A stretch of DNA of 64,000 nucleotides, taken from positions 220,249 through 284,248 of the forward strand of contig OMXV01000005.1 in assembly GCA_900315075.1 (NCBI GenBank). The letters are read 5' to 3'. This stretch comes from an uncultured Prevotellaceae bacterium (GTDB taxonomy: Bacteria > Bacteroidota > Bacteroidia > Bacteroidales > Bacteroidaceae). Shown here piece by piece: positions 1 to 9,290 of this stretch. The notes beneath the pieces were generated by a model. It was not told where the DNA came from, ran no database searches, and worked only from the letters and a program-made list of their open reading frames with translations. Both the position numbers and the translations under genes were made by a program. Numbering within the stretch: position 1 is the first letter of the stretch; each line of letters starts with the position of its first letter.

Positions 1-533
1 TTTCGCTTTGCCATGTCCATATTGTTGACCACTGTATAGCTTGTGGTGAGGTCGCCTTCGCTTCTCGACACATGAGAGATGTGGCATAGCACATCGTCGC
101 GACCTTCTTCTATCTCCGTTGTCAACTGATAGGTTAGTGAAAGGCTGGCACTGTCGGCTTCAGTGGCATCCTCGGTGAGCAAACCACCGTAGAATTCGCG
201 GTAGTCTGTGGCATAGCGGATGACGAATGTATCGAGTGCCTCACGAGGAGTAAAACTGCGAGAGGTCAGCGACAGGTAGTCGGGTTGGAGCACGCCACTG
301 CGGAGCAGACTGTCGGTCAATTGGCGGTATTCGTCACCTTTGACGACAATCAGGTCGATATTGACTTGGCAATGAGGAGAGACCCCAGAGTCCACCAACT
401 GGGTGGTAGATTCAATGTGAATGGTATCGAACTGGAGACCTAATTTTTCCACCACTGACTGGTGTTTGCAAGAACCAGTGAGCAGGATTATGGTTGTCAG
501 AATCGCACAGAGTATGGGAATTTTCCTCATCAT
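1..533 (-). CDS. Lipoprotein, 3' end missing (DUF3298/DUF4163-like?)
   Basis: The gene runs off the left edge of the window, so only the N-terminal ~177 residues are visible. The frame from the ATG at 533 opens with a lipoprotein signal: MMRKIP, a hydrophobic stretch, then a lipobox TGSC with Cys near residue 22. The exported part contains a DTIHIESTTQLVDS stretch, a 'FTPREALDTFVIRYATDYREF' type segment and a beta-rich C-terminal part. This layout resembles Bacteroidales lipoproteins with DUF4163/DUF3298 (RsiV-like) domains, but I recognise it only loosely. A TAnnTTTG-like element (TAAGTTTG) lies just upstream at 551-558. It follows the helicase gene in the same orientation with a gap of about 105 bases, so it probably has its own promoter. 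Confidence 0.75.
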   Translation of the reverse strand, partial: MMRKIPILCAILTTIILLTGSCKHQSVVEKLGLQFDTIHIESTTQLVDSGVSPHCQVNIDLIVVKGDEYRQLTDSLLRSGVLQPDYLSLTSRSFTPREALDTFVIRYATDYREFYGGLLTEDATEADSASLSLTYQLTTEIEEGRDDVLCHISHVSRSEGDLTTSYTVVNNMDMAKR

Positions 534-550
534 TTCCAATTTTCTGGCTG

Positions 551-558
551 CAAACTTA
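551..558 (-). promoter_or_regulatory. Putative -7 element of the lipoprotein gene
   Basis: Reads TAAGTTTG on the minus strand, matching the Bacteroidetes -7 consensus TAnnTTTG, 18 bases before the ATG at 533. No well-spaced -33 TTTG is visible, so support is moderate. Confidence 0.4.
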
Positions 559-638
559 CATAAAAGTTTTCAAATCAGAGCGTTTCCCCCCTGCTTTTTA
601 TTATTCTTTACCTTAAAAGTGCCTCGAATTAAACTATG

Positions 639-2387
639 TTAAGAAGCGCCGAGTTTGTGAAGGCGGCGAATGGCCTCGCGACAGTCGGGATAAAGGCGTA
701 GAGCCTTGCGGTAATTCGCGATGGCTGCATCGGGCATTTTCTCACGTTCGCAGTCCTTTCCCATTAACACATATTCGGCAGCGAGTTCCTTCAGATATGC
801 TTCGCGCGAGGCTATATCTGCACGCAACTGTCGGTTCTCCTCATTCATGTGGTTCAGCCGTGAGAGTTTCATGCGGATAAAACGCTTCGGAAGGGGCTTT
901 TCTATGTCGTAGCGATGATGAATGGCTTTGAAAAACTGGTCGAGGAAGGTGTCGAAATCGCCAGCGTCGAAGGCTTTCACGGCTTCACGGTATTCGATGT
1001 CGGCCTGTGCGCTGCGGATGGCATCGTCGATGACTTTGGAATTATTATAAGTGCGTGAAAACCTTACCACTTCTGAATTGACGAAAATGTCACTCAATCG
1101 AAGGGGCTCTTTCAGACTGATGCCTTCTAACGACACGCAGCGTGACAATGCCACGTATGTCTGTCCGCAGGCGAAGGCTCCACCCGAGAAGTCGATGTTC
1201 ACATGTTGGAAGGTCAGCCCCTGGCTCTTGTGAACGGTGATGGCCCATGCTAATTTCAAAGGATACTGGATGAATCGGCCGATTTCCTCTTCTTCGATTT
1301 TTTGTTCCTTCTCGTTGTACGTGTAGCGCATATTGCTCCAGATGTCGAGGCCAACGTCATATTCCGTACCCTCTTCTGTCATTACGCTAATGCAGTTGTT
1401 GTCGTCGCCGTCGCCATTACTTACGTCCATAGCTGTGACAACACCGAGTGTGCCGTTTACCCAGCGGCGCTCCACATCGTTTTTGATAAACATCACCTGG
1501 GAACCAACCTTCAATTCCAGTTCCATGGATGTGGGAAGGGTACTCTCGGGGAAGTCGCCTGTGATTTCGCCAATGAGCACCTGTTTGTCACCGGGTAGGG
1601 CATCAAGGCATTGTTCATTGATATGATCTACGGTGTCGCGGCGCGTGGAGAGGGTAATGGAGAGATGGGTGGAGTCGGAAGGGAGAGATTTCCCTACTCG
1701 TTGGTTGAGAATGGCTAAATCGGCAGTGTTGATTTGGTTGCAGCGGATTTTGTCGAGCAGGCTGATGAAATGGGGGTTGTTCTGGCGATATACTTTCCGT
1801 AGTTCGATGCTTACCAATGGCATCTGGCGGAAGACATGGGCATCGAAGAAAAAATGCGAGGGGTAGAAGGGGCGGAGTAATTGCCGTTCATCTTCTTTTA
1901 CTACGGGTTCCAACTGGTAGATGTCACCCACTAATAGCACTTGTTTTCCTCCAAATGGCTCGCGGCGGTTGTCGCTATAGATACGTAGCACCTTATCCAC
2001 GAAATCGATGATGTCGGCACGTACCATGCTGATTTCATCGATGATAATCAGTTCTAACTCACGGATAATCTTGCGTTTTTCGCCTGAATACTTCAGTGTT
2101 TCCTTAATATGGCGTTCGGCGAAACGAACGTCATTGGGGAGGATAGGGTGGAAGGGAATTTTAAAAAAACTATGCAGTGTGGCACCGCCAGCGTTGATGG
2201 CGGCTATACCCGTGGGGGCCAGTACTACATGCTTCTTCTTGGTCGTTTGGCAGATATACCGCAAAAAAGTGGATTTGCCCGTGCCGGCCTTTCCTGTGAG
2301 GAAGAGCGAGCGACGGGTATAGTTCACTATCTGCAAAGCCGTTTGAAACTCTGCATTACTCGTGTCGATATGTTCTGCCTCTTTCAT
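639..2387 (-). CDS. PIF1-family helicase with C-terminal TPR-like segment
   Basis: An SF1B DNA helicase of the PIF1/RecD2-like group, expected to act in replication or repair. The N-terminal third has Walker A GKAGTGKST and Walker B IIIDEISMV. The C-terminal helicase half contains the WAITVHKSQGLTF motif and the VALSRC motif typical of PIF1. The last ~45 residues (DAAIANYRKALRLYPDCREAIRRL) look like one TPR unit. I chose the ATG at 2387 (582 aa, MKEAEHIDTSN). The frame is open for 19 more codons up to 2444, but that extension lies inside an 18-bp inverted repeat and adds no conserved sequence. It is the last gene downstream of mrcA (gap 182 bases), in the same direction as the lpx operon. Confidence 0.9.
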   Translation of the reverse strand: MKEAEHIDTSNAEFQTALQIVNYTRRSLFLTGKAGTGKSTFLRYICQTTKKKHVVLAPTGIAAINAGGATLHSFFKIPFHPILPNDVRFAERHIKETLKYSGEKRKIIRELELIIIDEISMVRADIIDFVDKVLRIYSDNRREPFGGKQVLLVGDIYQLEPVVKEDERQLLRPFYPSHFFFDAHVFRQMPLVSIELRKVYRQNNPHFISLLDKIRCNQINTADLAILNQRVGKSLPSDSTHLSITLSTRRDTVDHINEQCLDALPGDKQVLIGEITGDFPESTLPTSMELELKVGSQVMFIKNDVERRWVNGTLGVVTAMDVSNGDGDDNNCISVMTEEGTEYDVGLDIWSNMRYTYNEKEQKIEEEEIGRFIQYPLKLAWAITVHKSQGLTFQHVNIDFSGGAFACGQTYVALSRCVSLEGISLKEPLRLSDIFVNSEVVRFSRTYNNSKVIDDAIRSAQADIEYREAVKAFDAGDFDTFLDQFFKAIHHRYDIEKPLPKRFIRMKLSRLNHMNEENRQLRADIASREAYLKELAAEYVLMGKDCEREKMPDAAIANYRKALRLYPDCREAIRRLHKLGAS

Positions 2388-2390
2388 ACT

Positions 2391-2460
2391 AAGTAGGTGT
2401 TCAAAATTATCTATACATATCATTGATGCAGGTGCTATTGTCAATTTTGAACACCTACTT
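2391..2460 (-). repeat. 18-bp perfect inverted repeat at the helicase start
   Basis: Arms 2391-2408 (AAGTAGGTGTTCAAAATT) and 2443-2460 are exact reverse complements, separated by 34 bases. The proximal arm ends 3 bases before the helicase ATG. There is no T-run behind it, so it is not a standard terminator. On the minus strand the proximal part reads TAATTTTG, a match to TAnnTTTG. It could be a leader hairpin, an operator or a small invertible segment. Confidence 0.8.
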
Positions 2461-2569
2461 ATCTATGAGTCCGGTTGACTCAAAAACTCACAAAATCAAA
2501 AACTATTTCCTTGTCAACTCTTCAAGTTGTTTCCTTGTCAATTAAATATCCTCTTCAGCAACAATTCAT

Positions 2570-5002
2570 CTAAATTTCGATGATTGGCTCCACTTCTTGA
2601 GGAGGATTGTCGTAGGATGGTGGCTCGTCGGTGGGTGGAGGATAGTTGTCGTCGTATTCATCCTCGTAGATGATGGCATCAAGGCTGTCGGGCTGTACAG
2701 GTTTATGATAGGGTAGTGGCTTAGGGCTGCAGTCAAGTTGGGATATGTTAATGGTTTCGCCGGTGGGTATCTCGAATTTCTTCACGTATTTCTTCCAGTT
2801 GTCGCGGTTTGCGAGCACTTTCTGAAGGAATGTGCCACAGATGGGAAGTGCCGTTCGTGCACCTTGGCCTAATGCAGTGGAACTGAAGTGTATGCTGCGA
2901 TATTCGCCTCCTACCCAGGCACCAAAGACCAGATTGGGAGTGACACACACAAACCAGCCGTCACTACATTCGTTGCTTGTGCCAGTTTTTCCACCAATAT
3001 CCATCTGATTCATCATGTCGCCTACATAATTGTGCATTCGCCTCGAGGTGCCGTTGGCAACACCATTCAATAAGAGTTGCTGCATCATGTATGCTGTTTT
3101 GTAGGGGATGGTACGTGGACTGTCGATAGGACCTTCATAGATGATATTCCCATCGCTGTCTTCTATGCGTGAGACAAGGACAGGCTCATGATATTTGCCG
3201 TTGTTGGCAATGGTAGAGTAGGCGTTTACCATTTCAAAAAGGTTCACGTCGGAGGCACCCAAAAGTGTGGTGGGGTAGGGGTCGAGATTACTCTTCACCC
3301 CCATGTCATGGGCGGTTTTAATGACATTCTTCACACCCATTTCCATTCCTAAACGAACAGCCACGCTATTTGTGCTGCTGGCAAAAGCCTGGCGAAGCGT
3401 CATAGAGTCACCACTGAAGACATTGTTGGAGTTGGTAGGTTTCCAAATGGTTTCTGAACCAGTCTTGTTGTCGTAGATAGGGATTTCTATATACTCGTCA
3501 CGACGTTTGTCGCAAAGTAGCAAACCCTGGTTGAATGCCTCGGTATATACAAACAACTTGAAGGTGGAGCCTGGCTGGCGCATGGCTGTTACCTTATCGT
3601 ATTTCCATGTGCCATAATCTACATCGCCCACCCATGCCACTACTGCACCAGTCTGAGGTTCCATTGCTACAAAACCTGTATGGAGATAGCGTACCATATA
3701 GCGGATAGAGTCGAGCGTACTCATCTCAGTCTCAAATGTACCCTTATTATAATCGAAAAGAGTCACTTTATGGCGCTGGTTCAAGTAATAGTTGATGGAA
3801 TCTTGGTTGCCATCGTATTTATCGCTCAACTGCTGATACAAGGGGAGTTTCTTGGCCACTCCCTCCACGAAATGGGGGATGACATTCCCATACTCGTCGC
3901 GCCATGGGTCGCGCCCACCCCAATTCTTGTTGAATTCCTCCTGCAACTTGACCATCTCGTTTCTCACAGCCTCTTCGGCAGACTTCTGGATGACAGGGTT
4001 GATGGTGGTATATATTTTCAGGCCAGAGGTATAAAGGTCGTAGCCTGTCTGATGACACCATCTTTCCAAACTTGCCTCCACGGCATCTTTGAAATAAGAA
4101 TAGTTGGTGTTTTCGCTGCTTTCCGAGGTGTAGGTAATCTTGGTCGGTTGGGAAATCAGCGATTGGTAGTCTGACTCCGACAGGTGGCCGTGGTCTCGCA
4201 TCAGGCGAAGTACCACATTGCGGCGCTGCCGACTGTTCTCCGGATTAAGAATGGGGTTGTAGTATGAAGTGGCTTTCAGCATTCCCACAAGTGTGGCAGC
4301 CTGGTCGGTGGTAAGTTCCTTGGGGGTGGTGTTGAAGTAGGTCTTACAGGCAGTCTTGATACCATAGGCATTGGAACCGAAGTCCACGGTGTTGGCATAC
4401 ATTGTGAGTATTTCCTGCTTATCATAGACCATTTCAAGCTTTGTGGCAATAATCCATTCTTTGCTTTTGATGACAAGCATCCTCACTCCGGGGATTTTGC
4501 CTAACAACCCATTGTTGCCGTCGGCACGAACACGAAACATGTTTTTGGCTAACTGTTGGGTGATGGTTGAACCTCCACGTGCACCACGAAGGGTGATGGC
4601 ATCTTTGAAAGCACCAAATACACCACGGATATCCACACCGTGGTGACTATAGAAACGCTCATCCTCGGTATCCACGAGTGCATCCCAAAACACGGGGTTC
4701 ACATCCTCGTATTCCACAGGACTACGGTTCTCGTTATAGAATTTTCCTATCAGTTGTCCATCTGCTCCGTAAATCTCAGAAGCCACTAAGCTGGGGGGAT
4801 TGAGAATGTCGTTGAAACCGGGAGAGGGACCAAACAAACCGAGGAAATTGATATCCACCATACCGAAAAACACAAAGGTGCAAACGACGAAAGTCATGAA
4901 GGCGGAGAATAATTTCGTGTACCAACGACGCCCTTTGTACAAATGGACATACCATCTGCACATTCCCTTTATTTTTCTCCAGCACCACTTCAGAATTTTC
5001 AT
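2570..5002 (-). CDS. mrcA: Penicillin-binding protein 1A, bifunctional transglycosylase/transpeptidase
   Basis: Class A PBP that polymerises glycan strands and cross-links peptidoglycan at the outer face of the inner membrane. 810 aa. There is a cytoplasmic basic N-terminus, one membrane span at about residues 33-50, and a GT51 domain with catalytic motif [12 protein letters not shown] (E113) and [12 protein letters not shown]. The transpeptidase has SxxK at S479-K482 (GSTFK), an SSTNS motif, and KTGTS with K672. The tail is Pro/Asp/Glu-rich ([15 protein letters not shown]). The start overlaps the miaA stop by 4 bases (ATGA), which implies translational coupling. The length is normal for Bacteroidales PBP1A. 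Confidence 0.97.
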   Translation of the reverse strand: MKILKWCWRKIKGMCRWYVHLYKGRRWYTKLFSAFMTFVVCTFVFFGMVDINFLGLFGPSPGFNDILNPPSLVASEIYGADGQLIGKFYNENRSPVEYEDVNPVFWDALVDTEDERFYSHHGVDIRGVFGAFKDAITLRGARGGSTITQQLAKNMFRVRADGNNGLLGKIPGVRMLVIKSKEWIIATKLEMVYDKQEILTMYANTVDFGSNAYGIKTACKTYFNTTPKELTTDQAATLVGMLKATSYYNPILNPENSRQRRNVVLRLMRDHGHLSESDYQSLISQPTKITYTSESSENTNYSYFKDAVEASLERWCHQTGYDLYTSGLKIYTTINPVIQKSAEEAVRNEMVKLQEEFNKNWGGRDPWRDEYGNVIPHFVEGVAKKLPLYQQLSDKYDGNQDSINYYLNQRHKVTLFDYNKGTFETEMSTLDSIRYMVRYLHTGFVAMEPQTGAVVAWVGDVDYGTWKYDKVTAMRQPGSTFKLFVYTEAFNQGLLLCDKRRDEYIEIPIYDNKTGSETIWKPTNSNNVFSGDSMTLRQAFASSTNSVAVRLGMEMGVKNVIKTAHDMGVKSNLDPYPTTLLGASDVNLFEMVNAYSTIANNGKYHEPVLVSRIEDSDGNIIYEGPIDSPRTIPYKTAYMMQQLLLNGVANGTSRRMHNYVGDMMNQMDIGGKTGTSNECSDGWFVCVTPNLVFGAWVGGEYRSIHFSSTALGQGARTALPICGTFLQKVLANRDNWKKYVKKFEIPTGETINISQLDCSPKPLPYHKPVQPDSLDAIIYEDEYDDNYPPPTDEPPSYDNPPQEVEPIIEI

Positions 5003-5904
5003 CTTTCCTCTCTTTCTATATCCTGGATAATTCCCTCAATGTCGTCGGGATGATGCCAGTGTACCGTTTGGTCGCGTTTAAACCATGTGAGTTGTTTTCG
5101 ACAGTATTTTCGTGTGTTCCCCTGAATGCGGGTGATGGCGTTTTCGAGTGTGCACAGCCCATCGAGATACTCAAACATCTCCTTGTAACCCACAGTGTTG
5201 AGCGAGTTTTCCTCGCGGTATGGATATACCCGCAATGCTTCCTCGATAAAACCTTCGTCAATCATGCTCAGTACGCGCTGATTGATGCGGTTGTATAGTT
5301 CCGTACGTTCGCGAACAAGACCGATTTTCACGATTTCGAACCACCGATCTGCTCTTTTGTTGGTTCTGAACGAAGTATAGGTGCGCCCGGTCTGGTGGCA
5401 GATTTCCAAGGCATGGATGACACGGCGCGTGTTGCGGCGATCGACAATGGCATAATATTCTGGGTCGAGTAGTCTCAGTTCTTCCACGAGTCGCTCCAAT
5501 CCCTCAGCAGCCAGACGTTCTTTCATCAGTGTGCGTGTCTCCTCGTTGATGGTGGGTATGTCGTCTATACCATCGCACACGGCGTCGATATACATCATGC
5601 TACCACCCGAGAGCAACGCATAGTGAGAATGCGAGAATAAAGGGTCGTCGCTCAACAAATTGATGACATCGCTTTCATATTTCGACGCACTATAGTAATC
5701 GCTCAGGTGATGAGTCCCCACAAAATAGTGTTTCACACGCTGCATATCGGCCTTGGTGGGGGCTGCTGTGCCAATGGGAATCTCACTATAGATCTGTCGT
5801 GAGTCGGCATTGATGATAGGTAGGCCAAAATACTCGGCTACACGAAGGCTGACATCTGTCTTGCCTACCGCCGTGGGGCCGAGTATTACTATCAGTTTAT
5901 CCAT
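4999..5904 (-). CDS. miaA: tRNA dimethylallyltransferase
   Basis: Transfers the dimethylallyl group from DMAPP to A37 of tRNAs reading UNN codons; cytoplasmic. 301 aa, the usual length. The P-loop GPTAVGKT is at residues 9-16, followed by the substrate motif [17 protein letters not shown] and by [12 protein letters not shown]. The C-terminal QLTWFKRD is characteristic of the family. It lies 12 bases downstream of lpxA and overlaps mrcA by 4 bases, so it belongs to the lpx operon. Confidence 0.97.
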   Translation of the reverse strand: MDKLIVILGPTAVGKTDVSLRVAEYFGLPIINADSRQIYSEIPIGTAAPTKADMQRVKHYFVGTHHLSDYYSASKYESDVINLLSDDPLFSHSHYALLSGGSMMYIDAVCDGIDDIPTINEETRTLMKERLAAEGLERLVEELRLLDPEYYAIVDRRNTRRVIHALEICHQTGRTYTSFRTNKRADRWFEIVKIGLVRERTELYNRINQRVLSMIDEGFIEEALRVYPYREENSLNTVGYKEMFEYLDGLCTLENAITRIQGNTRKYCRKQLTWFKRDQTVHWHHPDDIEGIIQDIEREER

Positions 5905-5916
5905 GTTGCACTGAGG

Positions 5917-6687
5917 TCATCTGATGATGCCTCGTTTCGAACTGCTCACGAAATCGAGAATGTATTTTATCTCTGGTGTTTCGGGCAGTGTCTTGCGCAC
6001 CTCTTCAATACCTTCTGCTAAAATGCCCTTTGAATAAAGCACACGGTAGGCATTGTGTATCAAGTCGATGGTGTCTTTGTCAAAACCACGTCGGCGAAGG
6101 CCGATAATATTGATTCCGCTATAGCGAATGGGTTCCTTGCCTGCAATAATATAAGGTGGTATGTCCATACTGAAACGGCTTCCACCCTGAATCATCACAT
6201 ATCCGCCGATACGGCAGAACTGGTGACAAAGCACGGCGGCGCTAATGATGGCATTGTCATCGACTACCACCTCACCGGCGAATTTTGTCGAGTTGCCGAT
6301 AATCAGGTTGTTGCCGAAGAAACAGTCGTGTGCGATATGGACATTCTCCATGAGCAGACAGTTGTTGCCAATCTGCGTGGTGCCTTTCGAGGCAGTGCCA
6401 CGCGAGATGTTCACGTTCTCACGGATACTGTTGTTGTCACCTATCTCGCAGATGGTATCCTCGCCACGGAATTTCAAATCCTGGGGCTTGGCAGAGATAC
6501 TTGCACCGGTGAAAAACTCATTGCCGTTGCCAATACGTGCGCCATAGTTGATGGTGACACCATTCTGGAGCACATTGTTGTCGCCAATCACTGTATTGCG
6601 GTCGATATAGCAAAAAGGACCTATTACATTGTTATCGCCAAGTTTTGCCTCGGGATGTACGTAAGCCATGGGGCTGATTTGGTTCAT
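5917..6687 (-). CDS. lpxA: UDP-N-acetylglucosamine acyltransferase
   Basis: First step of lipid A synthesis: transfer of a 3-hydroxyacyl chain from ACP to UDP-GlcNAc. 256 aa. The N-terminal two thirds are left-handed beta-helix hexapeptide repeats (VIGPFCYIDRNTVIGDNNVL and onward). The catalytic His is H120 in the HIAHDC motif, corresponding to H125 of E. coli LpxA. The C-terminus (GLRRRGFDKDTIDLIHNAYR) is the family's helical cap. It sits between lpxC-fabZ and miaA. The leader just before the ATG is a G-poor repeat (AACTCA units), and there is no Shine-Dalgarno sequence. Confidence 0.97.
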   Translation of the reverse strand: MNQISPMAYVHPEAKLGDNNVIGPFCYIDRNTVIGDNNVLQNGVTINYGARIGNGNEFFTGASISAKPQDLKFRGEDTICEIGDNNSIRENVNISRGTASKGTTQIGNNCLLMENVHIAHDCFFGNNLIIGNSTKFAGEVVVDDNAIISAAVLCHQFCRIGGYVMIQGGSRFSMDIPPYIIAGKEPIRYSGINIIGLRRRGFDKDTIDLIHNAYRVLYSKGILAEGIEEVRKTLPETPEIKYILDFVSSSKRGIIR

Positions 6688-6688
6688 A

Positions 6689-6765
6689 TTTTGAGTTTTT
6701 GAGTTGATGAGTTCTTGATTTTACGATATTTCGATATGTCGATATTTCGATACGTCTTTATAACG
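6689..6765 (-). repeat. Low-complexity spacer repeats between lpxC-fabZ and lpxA
   Basis: On the sense (minus) strand the spacer holds two copies of an ATATCGAAATATCG-like unit (about 6722-6750), followed just before the lpxA ATG by AACTCA-type units (about 6690-6716) that contain almost no G. Confidence 0.6.
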
Positions 6766-6781
6766 ACATAGTGCCTAAAGT

Positions 6782-8167
6782 CTATTTATTCTTCACAATC
6801 TGAGCTGTAAAGTTGGCTTCAGCCACCACTTGGTCACCCACGAAGATATAGCCTTTCATGGAACTGATGCCATGTCGTAGAGGATGGAGCAGCTCCACTC
6901 GGAAGAGAAGCGTGTCGCCGGGAACGACCTTTTGACGGAATTTCACATCGTCGATTTTCAGGAAATAGGTGGACCAATGCTCAGGGTCTTCCAACGTGTT
7001 GAGTATCAATAGCCCACCGCATTGAGCCATCGCTTCCACCATCAGCACACCGGGCATTACTGGCTCCTGAGGAAAGTGCCCTTGAAAGAAAGGCTCATTC
7101 GAAGTGACGTTTTTCACACCTACGATACTGGTTGGACCAATGGCAATCACTTTGTCGATGAGTTGCATTGGATAACGATGGGGAAGCAACTTGCGGATGC
7201 GGTTGTTGTCCATCAAAGGGGCTTCGTTGGGGTCGTAGATGGGAGCTTGTATTTCGTGCTTGCGAATTTCGCGGCGCATCAGGCGGGCAAACTTGTTGTT
7301 GATGGTGTGCCCAGGGCGCGTGGCAATGATACGTCCCTTGATAGGCTTGCCGATAAGACCCATATCGCCAATGATGTCGAGCAACTTATGACGGGTACAT
7401 TCATTGTCCCAAACTAACGGCTTATGCTGGATATAACCTAATTTTGTGGCATCCATTGTAGGCACGTTCAGAAGTTCTGCCAACTGGTCGAGACGTTCCT
7501 GGGAAATCTGACGCTCATAGATGATGATAGCATTGTCCATATCACCACCTTTGATGAGATTGGCATTGAGTAGAGGTTCAATGTCGCGAACAAAAACGAA
7601 AGTACGCGCAGGGGCAATCTCTTCTGGGAAATTCTCGATGTTGTCGAGGGTGGCAAACTGACTGCTGATGAATTTAGATTCAAACGAGCACATGGCTGTG
7701 ATGCTGAATTCATCGTCGGGAAGGATGGTGATGCAGCTGCCGCTTTCTTCATCCTTCACCTCTATCTTGTGGCGAATGATATAGTAGTCTTTAGGGGCAT
7801 TCTGCTCCTCGATGCCTACCTGCATGATGCGCTCTACATACATGGTGGCACTGCCATCAAGTATAGGAAATTCAGGACCATTCACCTGCATAAGGCAGTT
7901 GTCGATACCAAGAGCATAAAGGGCGGCAAGCGCATGTTCTACAGTGGATACACGCACTCCTTTGGATGAAAGCACCGTACCTCGTTTGGTGTCGCTGACA
8001 TTGTCGGCATGGGCGTCAATGATTGGCTGTCCATCTACGTCGATGCGCTGAATCCTGTATCCAGTGTTTTCAGGGGCAGGATTGAAAGTTACAGTGAGGC
8101 TCAGACCTGTATGCAGACCTTTGCCAAAAAGAGAAAAACTACCTTTAAGGGTGCGTTGCTTATTCAT
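6782..8167 (-). CDS. lpxC-fabZ: LpxC-FabZ fusion: UDP-3-O-acyl-GlcNAc deacetylase / 3-hydroxyacyl-ACP dehydratase
   Basis: 461 aa bifunctional protein. Residues 1 to ~300 are LpxC, the Zn-dependent committed step of lipid A synthesis: [10 protein letters not shown] with the Zn ligand H78, EFPILDGSA, and HKLLDIIGD carrying further metal ligands. From about residue 315 it is Fab[15 protein letters not shown], then [20 protein letters not shown] with the catalytic His and Glu. The fusion is the normal arrangement in Bacteroidetes and joins the two enzymes that compete for the 3-hydroxyacyl-ACP pool. The start overlaps the lpxD 3' end by 8 bases. Confidence 0.97.
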   Translation of the reverse strand: MNKQRTLKGSFSLFGKGLHTGLSLTVTFNPAPENTGYRIQRIDVDGQPIIDAHADNVSDTKRGTVLSSKGVRVSTVEHALAALYALGIDNCLMQVNGPEFPILDGSATMYVERIMQVGIEEQNAPKDYYIIRHKIEVKDEESGSCITILPDDEFSITAMCSFESKFISSQFATLDNIENFPEEIAPARTFVFVRDIEPLLNANLIKGGDMDNAIIIYERQISQERLDQLAELLNVPTMDATKLGYIQHKPLVWDNECTRHKLLDIIGDMGLIGKPIKGRIIATRPGHTINNKFARLMRREIRKHEIQAPIYDPNEAPLMDNNRIRKLLPHRYPMQLIDKVIAIGPTSIVGVKNVTSNEPFFQGHFPQEPVMPGVLMVEAMAQCGGLLILNTLEDPEHWSTYFLKIDDVKFRQKVVPGDTLLFRVELLHPLRHGISSMKGYIFVGDQVVAEANFTAQIVKNK

Positions 8168-9206
8168 TTTTGTTTAATTGTGCTTTAAGTTCTTGAATTT
8201 CCTTCTCCATACGGCTGAGTGTTTTATACATATCGGGCAGCCGACGGAAAATGGCATACGACTTGAAATAGTTGGTAGGTGGAATCACAGGAGAGCCGAT
8301 GAGCGTCTCGTTTGACTTAACACTACCTGTGACACCTGCCTGTGCACCAAGGTTCACTTTATCGCCTACGGTGATATGACCGGCAACACCGGCTTGACCG
8401 CCAAACATACACCATTGACCAATCTTGGTGCTGCCAGCAATGCCCACCTGAGCCGACATGACAGTATTTTCGCCAATATCGGTATTATGGGCTATTTGTA
8501 CAAGGTTGTCGAGTTTCACGCCTTTGCGTACGAAGGTGCTGCCCATCGTGGAGCGGTCAACACAAGTGTTAGCTCCGATTTCCACGTTGTCTTCTATTGT
8601 CACAATACCAATCTGTGGAATCTTGTCATAGCCCTCGGGAGTGGGGGCAAAGCCGAAACCGTCGGCACCAATGACGCTGCCGGAATGAAGGGTCACATTG
8701 TTGCCAATACGACAACCATAATAGACTGTGGCATGTGGATATAAAATGCAATGACTGCCCACGGTCACACCATCACCGATGTAGGCATGGGGATAGACCT
8801 GGCAGCCGTTGCCGATAACAACATTGTCGCCAACAAAGGCGAACGCACCGATATAGCAGCCCTCACCAATCTTTGCACTTGGCGATACGAAGGCAAGTGG
8901 GTCGATACCACTCTTGCGTGGTTTCATCGACTCATAAAGCTGAAGAAGGTGAGCTACACTTTCATATGCATTGGGCACACGTATCAACGTGGCTGTGACG
9001 GGGTGCTCCAACACAACATCGTTATTAACCAAGACAATACTCGAAGCTGTCTCATAAAGGTAGTGGGTGTATTTTGCATTGGCGAGAAAAGAGATGGCTC
9101 CTGCTTTTCCTTCCTCTATCTTGGAGAATGTATGGACAGATGCATCGGGGTTGCCCTCAATCTTTCCACCCAAATACTCCGCAATTTGTTTGGCTGAAAA
9201 TTCCAT
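8160..9206 (-). CDS. lpxD: UDP-3-O-(3-hydroxyacyl)glucosamine N-acyltransferase
   Basis: Third step of lipid A synthesis, N-acylation of UDP-3-O-acyl-GlcN. 348 aa. It has an N-terminal uridine-binding domain ([20 protein letters not shown]), then a left-handed beta-helix of hexapeptide repeats with the catalytic His H240 in [12 protein letters not shown], and a C-terminal helix ([13 protein letters not shown]). It is the first gene of the run lpxD, lpxC-fabZ, lpxA, miaA, mrcA, helicase. A TATCTTTG promoter element lies 29 bases upstream, supporting this as the operon start. Confidence 0.97.
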   Translation of the reverse strand: MEFSAKQIAEYLGGKIEGNPDASVHTFSKIEEGKAGAISFLANAKYTHYLYETASSIVLVNNDVVLEHPVTATLIRVPNAYESVAHLLQLYESMKPRKSGIDPLAFVSPSAKIGEGCYIGAFAFVGDNVVIGNGCQVYPHAYIGDGVTVGSHCILYPHATVYYGCRIGNNVTLHSGSVIGADGFGFAPTPEGYDKIPQIGIVTIEDNVEIGANTCVDRSTMGSTFVRKGVKLDNLVQIAHNTDIGENTVMSAQVGIAGSTKIGQWCMFGGQAGVAGHITVGDKVNLGAQAGVTGSVKSNETLIGSPVIPPTNYFKSYAIFRRLPDMYKTLSRMEKEIQELKAQLNKNE

Positions 9207-9234
9207 TTTTTATCGTTCTAACGTTTTAATTCGG

Positions 9235-9242
9235 CAAAGATA
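9235..9242 (-). promoter_or_regulatory. -7 promoter element of the lpxD operon
   Basis: Reads TATCTTTG on the minus strand, an exact match to TAnnTTTG, 29 bases upstream of the lpxD ATG. I see no clear -33 TTTG at the expected distance. Confidence 0.6.
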
Positions 9243-9290
9243 AGAAAAATAATCCATATACCGAAAAAACAGACGATTTATTTGAATTTC

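Noticed and set aside
2388-2444. Upstream extension of the helicase to 2444
   Set aside because: The extra 19 residues fall in the inverted repeat and are not helicase-like; the ATG at 2387 starts the conserved N-terminus.
3680-4174. 164-codon plus-strand frame opposite PBP1A, and the many similar frames opposite other genes
   Set aside because: They are antisense to genes with strong protein motifs and show no domain of their own.
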